NCBI GenBank assembly: GCA_035516035.1
Contig: DATJAS010000029.1
Span: 1-64,000, forward strand
Source of the DNA: Fen-1273 sp035516035
GTDB taxonomy: Bacteria; Bacteroidota; Ignavibacteria; UBA10030; UBA6906
Direction: 5' to 3'
Length of the DNA stretch: 64,000 bases
Part shown: one piece after another, positions 33,740 through 42,714 of the stretch
Layout: every line of letters starts with the position of its first letter
Position numbering within the stretch: the stretch's first letter is position 1
Made by a program: the position numbers and the translations under genes
The notes under the pieces: generated by a model
What the model was told of the DNA's origin: nothing
What the model saw: only the letters and a program-made list of their open reading frames with translations
Database searches by the model: none

Positions 33740-34516
33740 ATGCGCAACAGCGTCAGCATACGCCTTTCGACCGCCGCGCTCGCTGCGGCCACCTTCCTGG
33801 CGGGCGGGACGTCGTACCGCCCGGCCTTCGCGCAGGAGGGATCCCGCCCCGATCCCCGGAAACTGCTCGAGCAGGCCGACCTGAGCCGCAACGGCTGGGA
33901 CACGTTCGAAGTGACGGCCGTGATCCGCAACTACCAGAACGGCGAGCTGAAGGACGAAGGGAGCTTCGACACATACATCAAGGGGGCCGACAGGACGCTC
34001 GTGAAGTTTATGAACGTCGATGTGAAGGGGCAGTACCTCCTCATGCTCGAGGATGCGATGTGGATCTACCTCCCCAACACGAGAAAGCCCATCAGGATCA
34101 CGCCGCTCCAGCGGCTCCTGGGCGACGCATCCAACGGCGACGTGGCCCGGACGCGATGGGCGGGGGACTACGACGTCACGCTCAAGGGGGAGGAGAAGGT
34201 GGACGACGTCGCGTGCTACGTCCTGGACCTCGTCGCCCGGAGCGACGGGGCGACGTACAACCACGTTATCCTGTGGGTCAGGACGGAAGACTCCAGGCCC
34301 CGCAAGGCGGAGATCTACCTCACCTCCGGGAAGCACTACAAGACGATCTTCTACGATACGTTCAGCGTCGTGCACGGTCGGCTCCTCCTGGCGCAGATGA
34401 CGATCATCGACCGGCTCCGGGAAGGGAGCACGACGACGATGACGTTCAACGGGTACAACCCCCGGGAGATACCCGAGAAATGGTTCAACAAGGACTACCT
34501 GGAGAAACTCCGGTGA
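33740..34516 (+). CDS. LolA-like outer-membrane lipoprotein-sorting protein
   Basis: The 258-residue protein has a signal peptide (STAALAAATFLAGGTSYRPAFAQ) and a curved beta-sheet pattern like the LolA-like DUF families (PF17131): DTFEVTAVIRNYQNGEL, DTYIKGADRTLVKFM, QYLLMLEDAMWIYLP, CYVLDLVARSDGATYNHVIL, YDTFSVVHGRLLLAQMTI. The last sheet ends with NGYNPREIPEKWFNKDYLEKL. Such proteins carry hydrophobic cargo through the periplasm. The start of the next gene overlaps its stop codon (GTGA). Confidence 0.85.
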   Translation: MRNSVSIRLSTAALAAATFLAGGTSYRPAFAQEGSRPDPRKLLEQADLSRNGWDTFEVTAVIRNYQNGELKDEGSFDTYIKGADRTLVKFMNVDVKGQYLLMLEDAMWIYLPNTRKPIRITPLQRLLGDASNGDVARTRWAGDYDVTLKGEEKVDDVACYVLDLVARSDGATYNHVILWVRTEDSRPRKAEIYLTSGKHYKTIFYDTFSVVHGRLLLAQMTIIDRLREGSTTTMTFNGYNPREIPEKWFNKDYLEKLR

Positions 34517-35859
34517 CGTCCGTCGGCCCTGGGGCAAGACCGGTAGATCCATATCGCATCCTCGAGGTGAGGAGAGCGATTCGAGTCGCGCCCGGCGGAG
34601 TGCTCATCGCGGTGCTCATGGCCTGCTCCGCGCCTGCGGGAGCGCAGGATCTGGACTACCGCATATCGGCCGTGGACGAGGCTACGGCGTGGCACCTGAA
34701 TCCCGCCACGCCGTACAATGCCGGAAACGCCATCGTGCCCCAGCCCGTCCGGGGCAATACCGGCACCGCTGATGCCGCACTCGGGTATGGCATCTTCTCG
34801 ACATCGCTCGGGTTCACCGCCGTTGCGAGCGACATCCAGCGGCCGGACTACCGGTTCGATGTCCGCGAGGTGGCGGTCGACCTCTCGCTCGGCGAGTCGT
34901 GGGACCTCCTCCTGGGAAAGAAAATCCTCAAGTGGGGAACGGGCTATGCGTTCAACCCGACGGGCGTGATCGAGCCCCAGCGCTCCCCCTCGGACCCCAC
35001 CGACCGCCTCAACCAGAACGAGGGGCGGAATCTCGTGTCGCTGACCGGGTTCATCGGCAAAAGCTCGCTCACGGCGGTCTACCTGAACGATGCGGTGTAT
35101 GCGCATTCCTCTCTGGCCTGGGGAAAGAACGAAATCGCGCTTCGCGCGTACACGTTTCTCTCCGGGCTGGACCTCTCGCTCGTCGCTCACTACAGGGAGG
35201 GGGACAGGCTCGAACTGGGCGCCAACACCTCGTACGTGGTCGGCAACGACCTCGAGCTTCACGGCGAGGTGCTCGCGAAACGGGGCTCCTCCATGCTGTA
35301 CCATGCCATACTGCAGTCCGATGATCCCGCGCAGGAGTTCACCGCCTTTCCGTACGCGGCGGCCGACGATGATTCCCGTGAGATCTTCTGCAAGCTCCTG
35401 GCCGGGGGGCAGTTCACCTTCGCCAACGGCATCAACGTGGCGCTCGAGTACTACCACAATCAGGAGGGACTCACTCTCCGGGAATGGAAAAGGTGGATGA
35501 ACTTCGTTAACTTTCAGGATGCCGTGCAAAGGGGAGCCGTCGCGGTGGACCCGTCGCTGATTGCCCCTTCGCGGCTGAATCTTCTCTGGTCGCTCCTCAC
35601 GCTCTCACCGCGCGGTACCATGAGAGACTACGTGTTCCTCCGCGGAGCGTACGCGGAGGAGGGCTGGAGCTGCGAGGCCATCTGTTTCATGAATGCAGCC
35701 GACGCGAGCGTGGCCCTCATCCCGACGCTCACATGGAAGGCCTCCGCTCCCGTCTCCGTCTACGCGCGGTACACCGGCTACCTCGGGAGCAACGGCTCGG
35801 AGTTCGGATCCCTCTTCACGACGTCCGGCCTCGGTCTCGGCATCGGAGTCCAGCTATGA
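34513..35859 (+). CDS. Outer-membrane beta-barrel protein of the ABC export operon
   Basis: The 448-residue protein has a leader of about 45 residues with a hydrophobic stretch (GGVLIAVLMACSAPAGAQ) and then a beta-rich domain with many short amphipathic strands (LLGKKILKWGTGYAFNPTG, SSLTAVYLNDAVYAHSS, NEIALRAYTFLSGLDLSLVA, GLGLGIGVQL at the end). It starts with GTG overlapping the LolA-like stop and its last bases overlap the kinase start (ATGA). It is the likely outer-membrane member of a trans-envelope export path. The family is not recognised. Confidence 0.75.
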   Translation: MTSVGPGARPVDPYRILEVRRAIRVAPGGVLIAVLMACSAPAGAQDLDYRISAVDEATAWHLNPATPYNAGNAIVPQPVRGNTGTADAALGYGIFSTSLGFTAVASDIQRPDYRFDVREVAVDLSLGESWDLLLGKKILKWGTGYAFNPTGVIEPQRSPSDPTDRLNQNEGRNLVSLTGFIGKSSLTAVYLNDAVYAHSSLAWGKNEIALRAYTFLSGLDLSLVAHYREGDRLELGANTSYVVGNDLELHGEVLAKRGSSMLYHAILQSDDPAQEFTAFPYAAADDDSREIFCKLLAGGQFTFANGINVALEYYHNQEGLTLREWKRWMNFVNFQDAVQRGAVAVDPSLIAPSRLNLLWSLLTLSPRGTMRDYVFLRGAYAEEGWSCEAICFMNAADASVALIPTLTWKASAPVSVYARYTGYLGSNGSEFGSLFTTSGLGLGIGVQL

Positions 35860-36893
35860 ACAGGAAGGAGATCCTCCGCTCGCTGGCCTTCATGGCCGTG
35901 ATCACGCTCGTGGTCGCCGCCGGGCTCACCTACGCAAACCCGGCGAACTGGGCTAAGGTCCTCGTCTGTTCGCTCGTCTTCACGCTCTGCATCGGCAGCT
36001 CGATCCACGGGATGATTACGCTCGCCCAGCGCCGGCTCGCCGGGCTGGGGCAATGGGCGCGGCTTTCGGTGTTGTTCCTGATCTATCTTGTCGCAGGGTT
36101 CGCCGGGACGGAGATCGGGTATTTTCTCCTCCGTTCATTTCTCTACTCCGGGACGCTTGACCTAGGGAGCCACGTGCGGCTCCTCCTCTTCAATCTCGTC
36201 CTCGCGACGATATTCGGGAGCGTGGCGTTCGTCTACTATTCACTCCTGGGGCGGGCGTCGGCCATGGCGCGGACGCTCAGGGAGAAGGAGATCAACGAAG
36301 AGCGTCTGGAGCGTCTCCGGATGCGCGCCGAACTCGACGCCCTCCAGGCGAAGGTGAACCCCCATTTCCTCTTCAACACGCTCAATTCGATCGCCAGCCT
36401 CATTTCCGAGAACCCGGCTGCCGCCGAGGCGACCGTGGAAAAGCTCTCCGGGCTTTTCCGGTACACGCTCCAGCGCGGCCAGCAGGGCGATGTGGCGCTC
36501 AGCGAGGAACTGGAAATCGTCCGCACATATCTCGAGATCGAGAAAGTCCGGTTCGGCGACCGGCTCCGGTTCTCCATACGCGCGGGAGAAGGGGCGGGGG
36601 AGGTCAGGGTGCCCCCCCTCATCATCCAGCCTCTCGTGGAGAACAGCATCAAGCACGCGATCGCTGCCGACCCGGCCGGGGGATCGATCGAGGTGGATGC
36701 CGCGCTTGCAGGGAGTGCCTGCGTCATTACCGTGACGGACTCGGGGCCCGGGTTCGAGCCCTCCGAGGGAGGATTCGGCCTGAAGAGCATCAGCGACCGG
36801 CTCAAACTGGTGTACGGGGAGAGGGCGTCTATCGGGATCGCGCATGACGGGATCTCGTTGATCCGGATTTCGATCCCGGTGGATATGAAATGA
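35856..36893 (+). CDS. LytS-type membrane sensor histidine kinase
   Basis: The 345-residue protein has four predicted membrane helices in the first 130 residues (AFMAVITLVVAAGLTYA, VCSLVFTLCIGSSIHGMI, VLFLIYLVAGFAGTEIGYFL, LFNLVLATIFGSVAFVYY), then a His_kinase domain with QAKVNPHFLFNTLNSIASLI and an HATPase domain with PLVENSIKHAI, DSGPGF and GFGLKSISDRL. It overlaps the upstream barrel gene by four bases (ATGA) and the response regulator gene by four bases, so it should be co-translated with both. Confidence 0.9.
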   Translation: MNRKEILRSLAFMAVITLVVAAGLTYANPANWAKVLVCSLVFTLCIGSSIHGMITLAQRRLAGLGQWARLSVLFLIYLVAGFAGTEIGYFLLRSFLYSGTLDLGSHVRLLLFNLVLATIFGSVAFVYYSLLGRASAMARTLREKEINEERLERLRMRAELDALQAKVNPHFLFNTLNSIASLISENPAAAEATVEKLSGLFRYTLQRGQQGDVALSEELEIVRTYLEIEKVRFGDRLRFSIRAGEGAGEVRVPPLIIQPLVENSIKHAIAADPAGGSIEVDAALAGSACVITVTDSGPGFEPSEGGFGLKSISDRLKLVYGERASIGIAHDGISLIRISIPVDMK

Positions 36894-37642
36894 CGATGCG
36901 ACTGCGCGCGGTGGTCGTCGACGACGAAGAGCTTGCCCGAAAGCGCCTGGTGAAGCTCCTGCGCGCCTTCGGGAGCGAGATCGAGATCGCGGGAGAAGCG
37001 GCCCACGGGGAGGAGGCGGTGGGCGTGATCACCTCGACGCGCCCGGACGTCGTGTTCCTCGACGTGCAGATGCCGGGGTTCGACGGGTTCGAGGTGGCGC
37101 GCCGCCTCGAGGTGAAGCCCTTCATCGTATTCGTGACGGCGTACAACGAGTACGCCCTCCGGGCGTTCGAGGAGAACTCGATCGATTATCTCCTGAAGCC
37201 CGTCGAGCACGCGCGCCTGGAAAAGACCGTCGGGAAGTTGCGCCGGCTTTTTGGTGCCTCGTCGCTGCGGATGGACGCGAACGTTGAGAAAATGCTTGCG
37301 CGGCTCGCCTCCCCTCCCCCCGAGCGCATCAAGGTGACGCTGGGAGACAGGATCATCCTCGTGGACCTCGCCGACGTCGTCTATTTCGAAGCGAGGGAGA
37401 AGTATACCTATCTCCACACGCTGGAGAAAGAGTACGCGATCGACGGGACGCTGGCGGATCTGGAGGGAACGCTGGGGGGAGGGAATTTCGTGCGGATACA
37501 CCGGTCGTACATCGTCAACGTCCGCTTTATCCGGGAGATCGTCCGGTGGTTTGCCGGCAGGTACAAGGTGCGTCTCAAGGACGCACCCGGCACGGAGCTC
37601 GTCGTCTCCCGCGGCTACGCCGACGCCATTCGGAATCTCTGA
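36890..37642 (+). CDS. LytTR-family response regulator
   Basis: The 250-residue protein has a receiver domain (RAVVVDDEELARKRL, phospho-acceptor in VVFLDVQMPGFDG, VFVTAYNEYALRAF, YLLKPVEHARL) and a C-terminal LytTR DNA-binding domain (RIKVTLGDRIILVDL, YFEAREKYTYLHT, FVRIHRSYIVNVRFI, YKVRLKD). Its start overlaps the kinase gene by four bases. It probably controls the exporter operon, but no LytTR target site was identified upstream of 31800. Confidence 0.92.
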   Translation: MTMRLRAVVVDDEELARKRLVKLLRAFGSEIEIAGEAAHGEEAVGVITSTRPDVVFLDVQMPGFDGFEVARRLEVKPFIVFVTAYNEYALRAFEENSIDYLLKPVEHARLEKTVGKLRRLFGASSLRMDANVEKMLARLASPPPERIKVTLGDRIILVDLADVVYFEAREKYTYLHTLEKEYAIDGTLADLEGTLGGGNFVRIHRSYIVNVRFIREIVRWFAGRYKVRLKDAPGTELVVSRGYADAIRNL

Positions 37643-37646
37643 CCTG

Positions 37647-39356
37647 TCACCTTCTTTTGAACACCCACTCCGGCGGCGCGAGCCGGTTGAGCGCATCGAC
37701 GAGCGTCGGCGTCAGGATGTTTAACCCGACCTGGTACGAAGCGTTCGTCCACGCGAACCCGAATGGCGAGGACGCGGAGGGGGAAGCCCCGATGTTCCCG
37801 TACTCCGCCTGGACGTTGCCCGTCCTCTGCTCGACGTCGAATTTCTCCGGGATGCTCCCCCCCTGCTGGACGGCGTTCTGCGTGATGGTGTAGAGCCACC
37901 GGTACGCGAGCCGCCGGGCGATGTTGTCGTATCCGTAGTCGACAAGGCCCTGCCACAGGAGCATCTGGTGCGGCGCCCAGCCGTACGGGTAATCCCACTG
38001 ACAGGCCGGCCGCGCGTCGTTGAGGGGCCCGCGGGAGACGAGCGCCGACGAGGCGATCCCGCCGGGAACCTCAAGCAGCGGGAGTACTCCCTGCAGCACC
38101 CGCCTGGCCTGTTCCTTCGTCGCTGCCCCGGCCCAGAGGGGATAGAACGTCGTCGCGCTGATGTACCTGGTCTGTTTCCCGTGGACGAAGTCGTAGTCGA
38201 AGTACATCCCCAGCTCCGCGTTCCAGAGGTACCGGTCGATCAGTTCCCGTCGCCTTGCGGCGCGCTCCTTCCATGAATCCGCTTTCGCAGTGGAGCCGTC
38301 ATTCAGGCGGAGCGTGCCCTCGAATTCCGTGGCAAGCGCGGCCGCGACGTCCGACTCGATCTTGTAGAGGAGCGAATTCAGATCGACGGTGACAAGGTCC
38401 GCGCAGCAACCGATCAGGCGGTACGTGGAGTCGTGGCCCGATTCCCGCATGGCGCGGTCGTGGACGAAATAGGCGTCCAGCGCCCTGTCCTCGAGCTGCC
38501 GCGAGCGGTAAAGCTCCCTGAACAGCTCGAGCGTCATTCCCCTCCGGAGCGCGTGCGGGGCAAGATACGCGTCGAAGTGACCGCGCTCCGCCTCAAGCGG
38601 CATCCCCGTACCGGCGTCGAAGTACCTGCTCAGCCCCGTTTCCGTCCGCCGGTCGAGATTCATCCAGACCCTGTGATATTCGCCGATGGCCGCATCGATG
38701 ACGTCCGCGAACCACGCCTTGTTCTCCGCGGTGCGGGGAAGCCGGCCGTAGCAGGCGAGTGCCATCGATGTCAGGAAGGGGGGCTGCGAGCGCGTGAGGT
38801 AATACGTCCTGTTCGCGTTCAGGATCGCACCGTAGTGCCTGATCTCGTAGACGAAGTTGTCGACGATGGCGCGGGCGAGGTCGATCCTGCCGTCCTTCAG
38901 GAGCCCGAGGAGTATGAAGTAGCTGTCCCACCCGTACATCTCGTTAAACCGCCCCCCCGGTACCACGAACGGCCGGCCGTCGGACCCCCGGGGTGACGAA
39001 TCCGCGAGTCCCAGCGCCAGTATGCCGTTCGTGCCGTTGAGCCCTCGGATGAACTCTGGCGTGACCACCTCCGGGAGGACCACCATGCGGAGGTTCCACT
39101 CGGGGTGGCTTTCCGCGAGGTGGCCGAAATAGCGGGCCGATTCCGGATCGTCCCGCGGCACGTAGATGTACCTGACGTCGTCGTGCGACGGCGTCTTTTC
39201 ATCTTCCAGCACCGCCGGGAGACCCTGGGCGTCGATCGTACGCGTGAGGCCGTCCCAGAATTCCTCCCGGATGTGACGCGAGATCCGCTGCACCGGTTTC
39301 TCGAACAACCTGTCGGCGTCAAGCTCCGCCGTCGCGACTTCCCCCTCGTTCATCAT
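37647..39356 (-). CDS. treF: Cytosolic trehalase, GH37
   Basis: The 569-residue protein carries both trehalase signatures: PGGRFNEMYGWDSYF (signature 1) and QWDYPYGWAPHQ (signature 2), plus YILNANRTYYLTRSQPP-like and RYFDAGTGMPLEAERGHFD segments around the active site. It would hydrolyse trehalose to glucose. No signal peptide is seen, which suggests the cytosolic type. The ATG at 39356 has GGAGGGGGG just upstream. It stands next to, and convergent with, the LytTR regulator gene, with only a few bases between their ends. Confidence 0.92.
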   Translation of the reverse strand: MMNEGEVATAELDADRLFEKPVQRISRHIREEFWDGLTRTIDAQGLPAVLEDEKTPSHDDVRYIYVPRDDPESARYFGHLAESHPEWNLRMVVLPEVVTPEFIRGLNGTNGILALGLADSSPRGSDGRPFVVPGGRFNEMYGWDSYFILLGLLKDGRIDLARAIVDNFVYEIRHYGAILNANRTYYLTRSQPPFLTSMALACYGRLPRTAENKAWFADVIDAAIGEYHRVWMNLDRRTETGLSRYFDAGTGMPLEAERGHFDAYLAPHALRRGMTLELFRELYRSRQLEDRALDAYFVHDRAMRESGHDSTYRLIGCCADLVTVDLNSLLYKIESDVAAALATEFEGTLRLNDGSTAKADSWKERAARRRELIDRYLWNAELGMYFDYDFVHGKQTRYISATTFYPLWAGAATKEQARRVLQGVLPLLEVPGGIASSALVSRGPLNDARPACQWDYPYGWAPHQMLLWQGLVDYGYDNIARRLAYRWLYTITQNAVQQGGSIPEKFDVEQRTGNVQAEYGNIGASPSASSPFGFAWTNASYQVGLNILTPTLVDALNRLAPPEWVFKRR

Positions 39357-39371
39357 GGTTCCCCCCCTCCT

Positions 39372-39761
39372 CTACTGTCGCTCCGCCCGGTCCGGGACGT
39401 TTCTCCCGAAATACCGGCCTGTTCTTTCAAGAACCGCCAGAGTTTCATCCCGGGTCTCTCCCCATTCCCCCGGGCCCGGGTACCGGAGTTTCTCCCCTGC
39501 GTGCAGCATCTCGTTCTTCAGTCTCTCAATTCGCCCGATCTCCTCGAATATCGCTTTCTTGGCGTCGATCCTCGAGTGCCCGGCTGCCTGCGCGAGCCGG
39601 TCCAGCTCCGCGTTCATTGCCCTGAGAGACCTGAAGAGGGCCCGCGAGAGCGATTCCTGTTCGAGTGCAACCGACTCCTCCGGCCGGCAGACCCAGAGCC
39701 GAAGGAGTGAAAGAGCCGAGACCGGACCCGCAAGAAAGTTGATTGCACCCCAGGCATCCAT
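39372..39761 (-). CDS. Small helical protein of unknown function
   Basis: The 129-residue product starts with a short hydrophobic region (WGAINFLAGPVSALSLLRLW) and continues as charged helices (SLSRALFRSLRAMNAELDRL, KKAIFEEIGRIERLKNEMLH), so it is probably helical and may be membrane-associated at the N-terminus. The ATG at 39761 has GGGGGGAA three bases upstream and is preferred over earlier codons. It lies about 15 bases ahead of the trehalase gene in the same direction. No family is recognised. Confidence 0.55.
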   Translation of the reverse strand: MDAWGAINFLAGPVSALSLLRLWVCRPEESVALEQESLSRALFRSLRAMNAELDRLAQAAGHSRIDAKKAIFEEIGRIERLKNEMLHAGEKLRYPGPGEWGETRDETLAVLERTGRYFGRNVPDRAERQ

Positions 39762-39900
39762 GTTCCCCCCAGTGCCGTGGAACAGGTGAGCATGTGAGCA
39801 ATCAAGCGGAATCTTCTCCCCCCGCAATCGGGGAGAATGTGTAATTAGGCCCCTCGCGCCTTCCCTGCAGGCCATCGCGTCAACTACCTAGGGCGTTCAG

Positions 39901-41400
39901 TCAGCGCGGCGGCATCTCTCTTTCGACCTCTTTCCCCGTCTTTACGACAAGATCGGGGAGGACGAGGAGATCCTCCCGCGTCGTCCTGAAATTGACGATA
40001 CAGGCTCGGATTGCGTATTTCCCGCTTACGAGAGCGTTTGACGGGTAGACGCGCCCCCCTGCCTGCAGCCGCGCGAGTATCTCCGTATTCAGTGTATTAA
40101 GGTACTCGTCACCTGGTTTTGCCCGCAGGCGCGCCGGCGCGTACCGGAACGCGGCGATGCTGAGGTTGCTTGCCAGCGGCTCGATCTCGGGCCAGCGCTC
40201 CAGCGATTTGAACAACGTGGCTGCTAACGCGCAGTCGTCACGTATCATTGTCTCGTAGCCGTCCCTTCCGGCCTGCCGCAGGGCCAGCCACACCTTGAGC
40301 GCCCTGAATCCCCGGGAGTTCTGGAGCCCCATCTCGTAGAAATTGATCGCCCCCTCGTCTGCGTGCTCGTCAAACCGGTAGTATTCCGGGTGATGGCTGA
40401 ATGCGTCGATGAGCGCCTGCCCGCTCCGCACGAGCGCGCATCCCGCCTCGAGCGGGGCGTAGAGCCACTTGTGAGGATCGACCGCAACCGAATCTGCGAG
40501 GGCAATCGCCTTCAGGTCCGCGGACGCCTCCGGGAGGCAGGCGGCGAACCCGCCGTACGCGCCGTCGGCGTGGAACCAGAGGTTGTGCTCCCTGCAGGTT
40601 TCCGCGATTGCGGCAAGCGGATCGATCGCACCGGTGCTCACAGTCCCGGCGGCCCCCACGACCATGAGGGGGATGAGCCCGTTCTTCAGGTCCTCGTCGA
40701 TCGCGGCGCGGAGGTCTCCTGCGCTCATCCGCTGATCTTCGCCCGCGGGGATCTTCCTGAGCGAAGCCTGGCCGAGGCCGAATAGCTCGACGGCCTTGTT
40801 GATCCACGTGTGCGTTTCGCTCGAACAGTAAATCCGGAGAAGTGCGGACCGGGGGTCCGCTCCCCCCGCCACGCGCACGTCCCACGGCACCTTTGCTTTC
40901 CGCGCGGCCAGGAAGCAGACGAAATTCGCCATGTTCCCTCCGCTGACGAGTATCCCGCCGCACGTGGCGGGGTAGCCGATCAGCTCCGCGATCCAGCGGA
41001 CTGTCAGCCGCTCGATCTCCGTGGCCACCGGGGAAAGGTCGTACGCCCCGACGTTCGGGTTGACCGCAGAGGCGAGGAAGTCGCCGAGTATCCCGATGGG
41101 GGCCGCCGGTGAAGTGATGTATCCCCAGAAACGGGGGTGGCCGTTGAAGAGCGAATGTTCAAACAGGAGCGTTGCGGAGGCATCGAGGAGTTTGCCGGCA
41201 TCCTCGCCCCCTCGGGGGAGCGAGCCGCTCCCGAGAAGACGGCGGATCGCGGCGGGACCCTCGGCGCGCGTTACCGGATTTGACCTGTCGTGGAGCCAGT
41301 CCAGGAGACCGGCGATCCGTTCCACGAGCGCGTGGCCCGCATCGCGGAATTCGGCCGCGCTCATGTCGAGGGGTGCGCGGCGCACAGTATTCTCGTTCAT
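39901..41400 (-). CDS. PLP-dependent amino-acid decarboxylase, group II
   Basis: The 499-residue protein has a typical pyridoxal-phosphate decarboxylase layout: HPRFWGYITSPAAPIGILGD near the N-terminus, GGILVSGGNMANF, CSSETHTWINKAVELFGLG, WFHADGAYGGFAACLPE and the PLP lysine in SVAVDPHKWLYAPLEAGC. It belongs to the group with aromatic-L-amino-acid, glutamate-like and tyrosine decarboxylases; the exact substrate cannot be read from the sequence. The ATG at 41400 has AGAGGAGA five bases upstream. It diverges from the FAD reductase gene next to it. Confidence 0.85.
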   Translation of the reverse strand: MNENTVRRAPLDMSAAEFRDAGHALVERIAGLLDWLHDRSNPVTRAEGPAAIRRLLGSGSLPRGGEDAGKLLDASATLLFEHSLFNGHPRFWGYITSPAAPIGILGDFLASAVNPNVGAYDLSPVATEIERLTVRWIAELIGYPATCGGILVSGGNMANFVCFLAARKAKVPWDVRVAGGADPRSALLRIYCSSETHTWINKAVELFGLGQASLRKIPAGEDQRMSAGDLRAAIDEDLKNGLIPLMVVGAAGTVSTGAIDPLAAIAETCREHNLWFHADGAYGGFAACLPEASADLKAIALADSVAVDPHKWLYAPLEAGCALVRSGQALIDAFSHHPEYYRFDEHADEGAINFYEMGLQNSRGFRALKVWLALRQAGRDGYETMIRDDCALAATLFKSLERWPEIEPLASNLSIAAFRYAPARLRAKPGDEYLNTLNTEILARLQAGGRVYPSNALVSGKYAIRACIVNFRTTREDLLVLPDLVVKTGKEVEREMPPR

Positions 41401-41467
41401 CGTATCTCCTCTTCGAGTGTTGGGGATGCGTAATCTATCGCCGCGTACGAGCAATTTCAACCGGAAA

Positions 41468-42664
41468 ATGGACGGGAAACTCTCTATATTCTCACCCGTG
41501 TCTGACGCGCTCTATGATATCGCCGTGATCGGTGCCGGCCCCTCCGGCGGCTATTTCGCCTACCTGGCGGCGAAGCAGGGGCACCGCGTCCTTCTCTGCG
41601 ACAGGGCAGAATTCCCCCGCGAGAAGACGTGCGGAGGAGGGTTGTCGCAGAAGACGATCGACCTGCTGGAGTTTGACGTTGCCGACGTGGTCGAGCGGCG
41701 GATCAGGGGCGCCTGGCTCACGTACAGGAACCGCGACACGGTCGTGAAGGACCTGGGCGAGCGGAGCGGCATTGCGGTCCTCCGTTCGAGGTTTGACGCG
41801 CTGATCGTGGAACGCGCGCAGTCTGCTGGCGCGGAATTCAGATCTTCCTGCGCGTTCGTGGGCGCGCGGCGGACCGGCGACCTGGTTGATATTGCGACCT
41901 CGCGCGGATCGGTGAGAGCGCGGTACATCGTCGCGGCGGACGGCGTCTTCAGCCAGGTGCGCACGCACTTCTTCGGGACCGGCGTTACCGCCTATGCCCC
42001 GGCGGTGGAGGCATGGATCTATGTCCCTCCGCGCGTCATCGAGGCGTTCGAGGACCGGGTCGTGTTTGACTTCGGGGGGATGCCCCGGGGGTACGGCTGG
42101 ATCTTTCCAAAGAAGGATCACCTGAACGTCGGCGTGTTTTCCATTTTCACGACACAGGAGATTAACGACCATCTTCGCGCATTCATCGCGCTGTACCCGG
42201 GACTGGGCGAGCCGACCGACATTAAATTCCGCGGGTATGCGATACCGCTCAGGAACCGGAAGGGATTGTACCAGGATGGAAACGTGTGGCTCCTCGGGGA
42301 CGCCGCTGGGTTCGCGGAGTCGTTCTACGGCGAGGGGATCTATTTCGGACTCAAGAGCGCGACAATTGCGGCGGCCGCGATGCGCGAAGCGTTTGACCGC
42401 CCGCGGGATATGGCGTATACGCGGCGCCTGCAGCAGGAGATGCTGACGGAGCTTCATTACTCCGCGCTGAATGCCCGCCTCTTCTTTTCGTTCCAGAAGC
42501 TCGGGTTCTACAGGATGGTGCGTAACCCGTACGTGAATCGCCAGTTCGCGGAGCTCATCGCCGGGGGAGTCGGGCACAGGGAGTGCTTCTACCGGACGCT
42601 GGCGAGCCTTCCCTGGTGGGTGACCTCCTCCCGGTCTCTCCCCGTGGCGCACACCACGTTCTAG
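41468..42664 (+). CDS. FAD-dependent geranylgeranyl-reductase-type oxidoreductase
   Basis: The 398-residue protein has an N-terminal FAD dinucleotide fold (YDIAVIGAGPSGGYFAYLAA), the GXGLS-like substrate loop CGGGLSQKTIDLL, RSRFDALIVERAQSAGA, and the C-terminal GD motif VWLLGDAAGFAESFYGEG. This is the geranylgeranyl reductase/digeranylglycerophospholipid reductase group, acting on isoprenoid chains or related hydrophobic substrates. A GTG at 41498 in the same frame starts nearer the FAD motif as in most relatives; neither start has a good ribosome site. Confidence 0.82.
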   Translation: MDGKLSIFSPVSDALYDIAVIGAGPSGGYFAYLAAKQGHRVLLCDRAEFPREKTCGGGLSQKTIDLLEFDVADVVERRIRGAWLTYRNRDTVVKDLGERSGIAVLRSRFDALIVERAQSAGAEFRSSCAFVGARRTGDLVDIATSRGSVRARYIVAADGVFSQVRTHFFGTGVTAYAPAVEAWIYVPPRVIEAFEDRVVFDFGGMPRGYGWIFPKKDHLNVGVFSIFTTQEINDHLRAFIALYPGLGEPTDIKFRGYAIPLRNRKGLYQDGNVWLLGDAAGFAESFYGEGIYFGLKSATIAAAAMREAFDRPRDMAYTRRLQQEMLTELHYSALNARLFFSFQKLGFYRMVRNPYVNRQFAELIAGGVGHRECFYRTLASLPWWVTSSRSLPVAHTTF

Positions 42665-42714
42665 CTCGCCCGCTCCATGGCGCGCGCCGCACGTGCAACG
42701 ATTAACCCCTCTCC

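Noticed and set aside
31994..34552. 852-residue minus-strand frame opposite the ABC exporter genes
   Set aside because: It lies across three clear plus-strand genes and has the composition of an antisense shadow.
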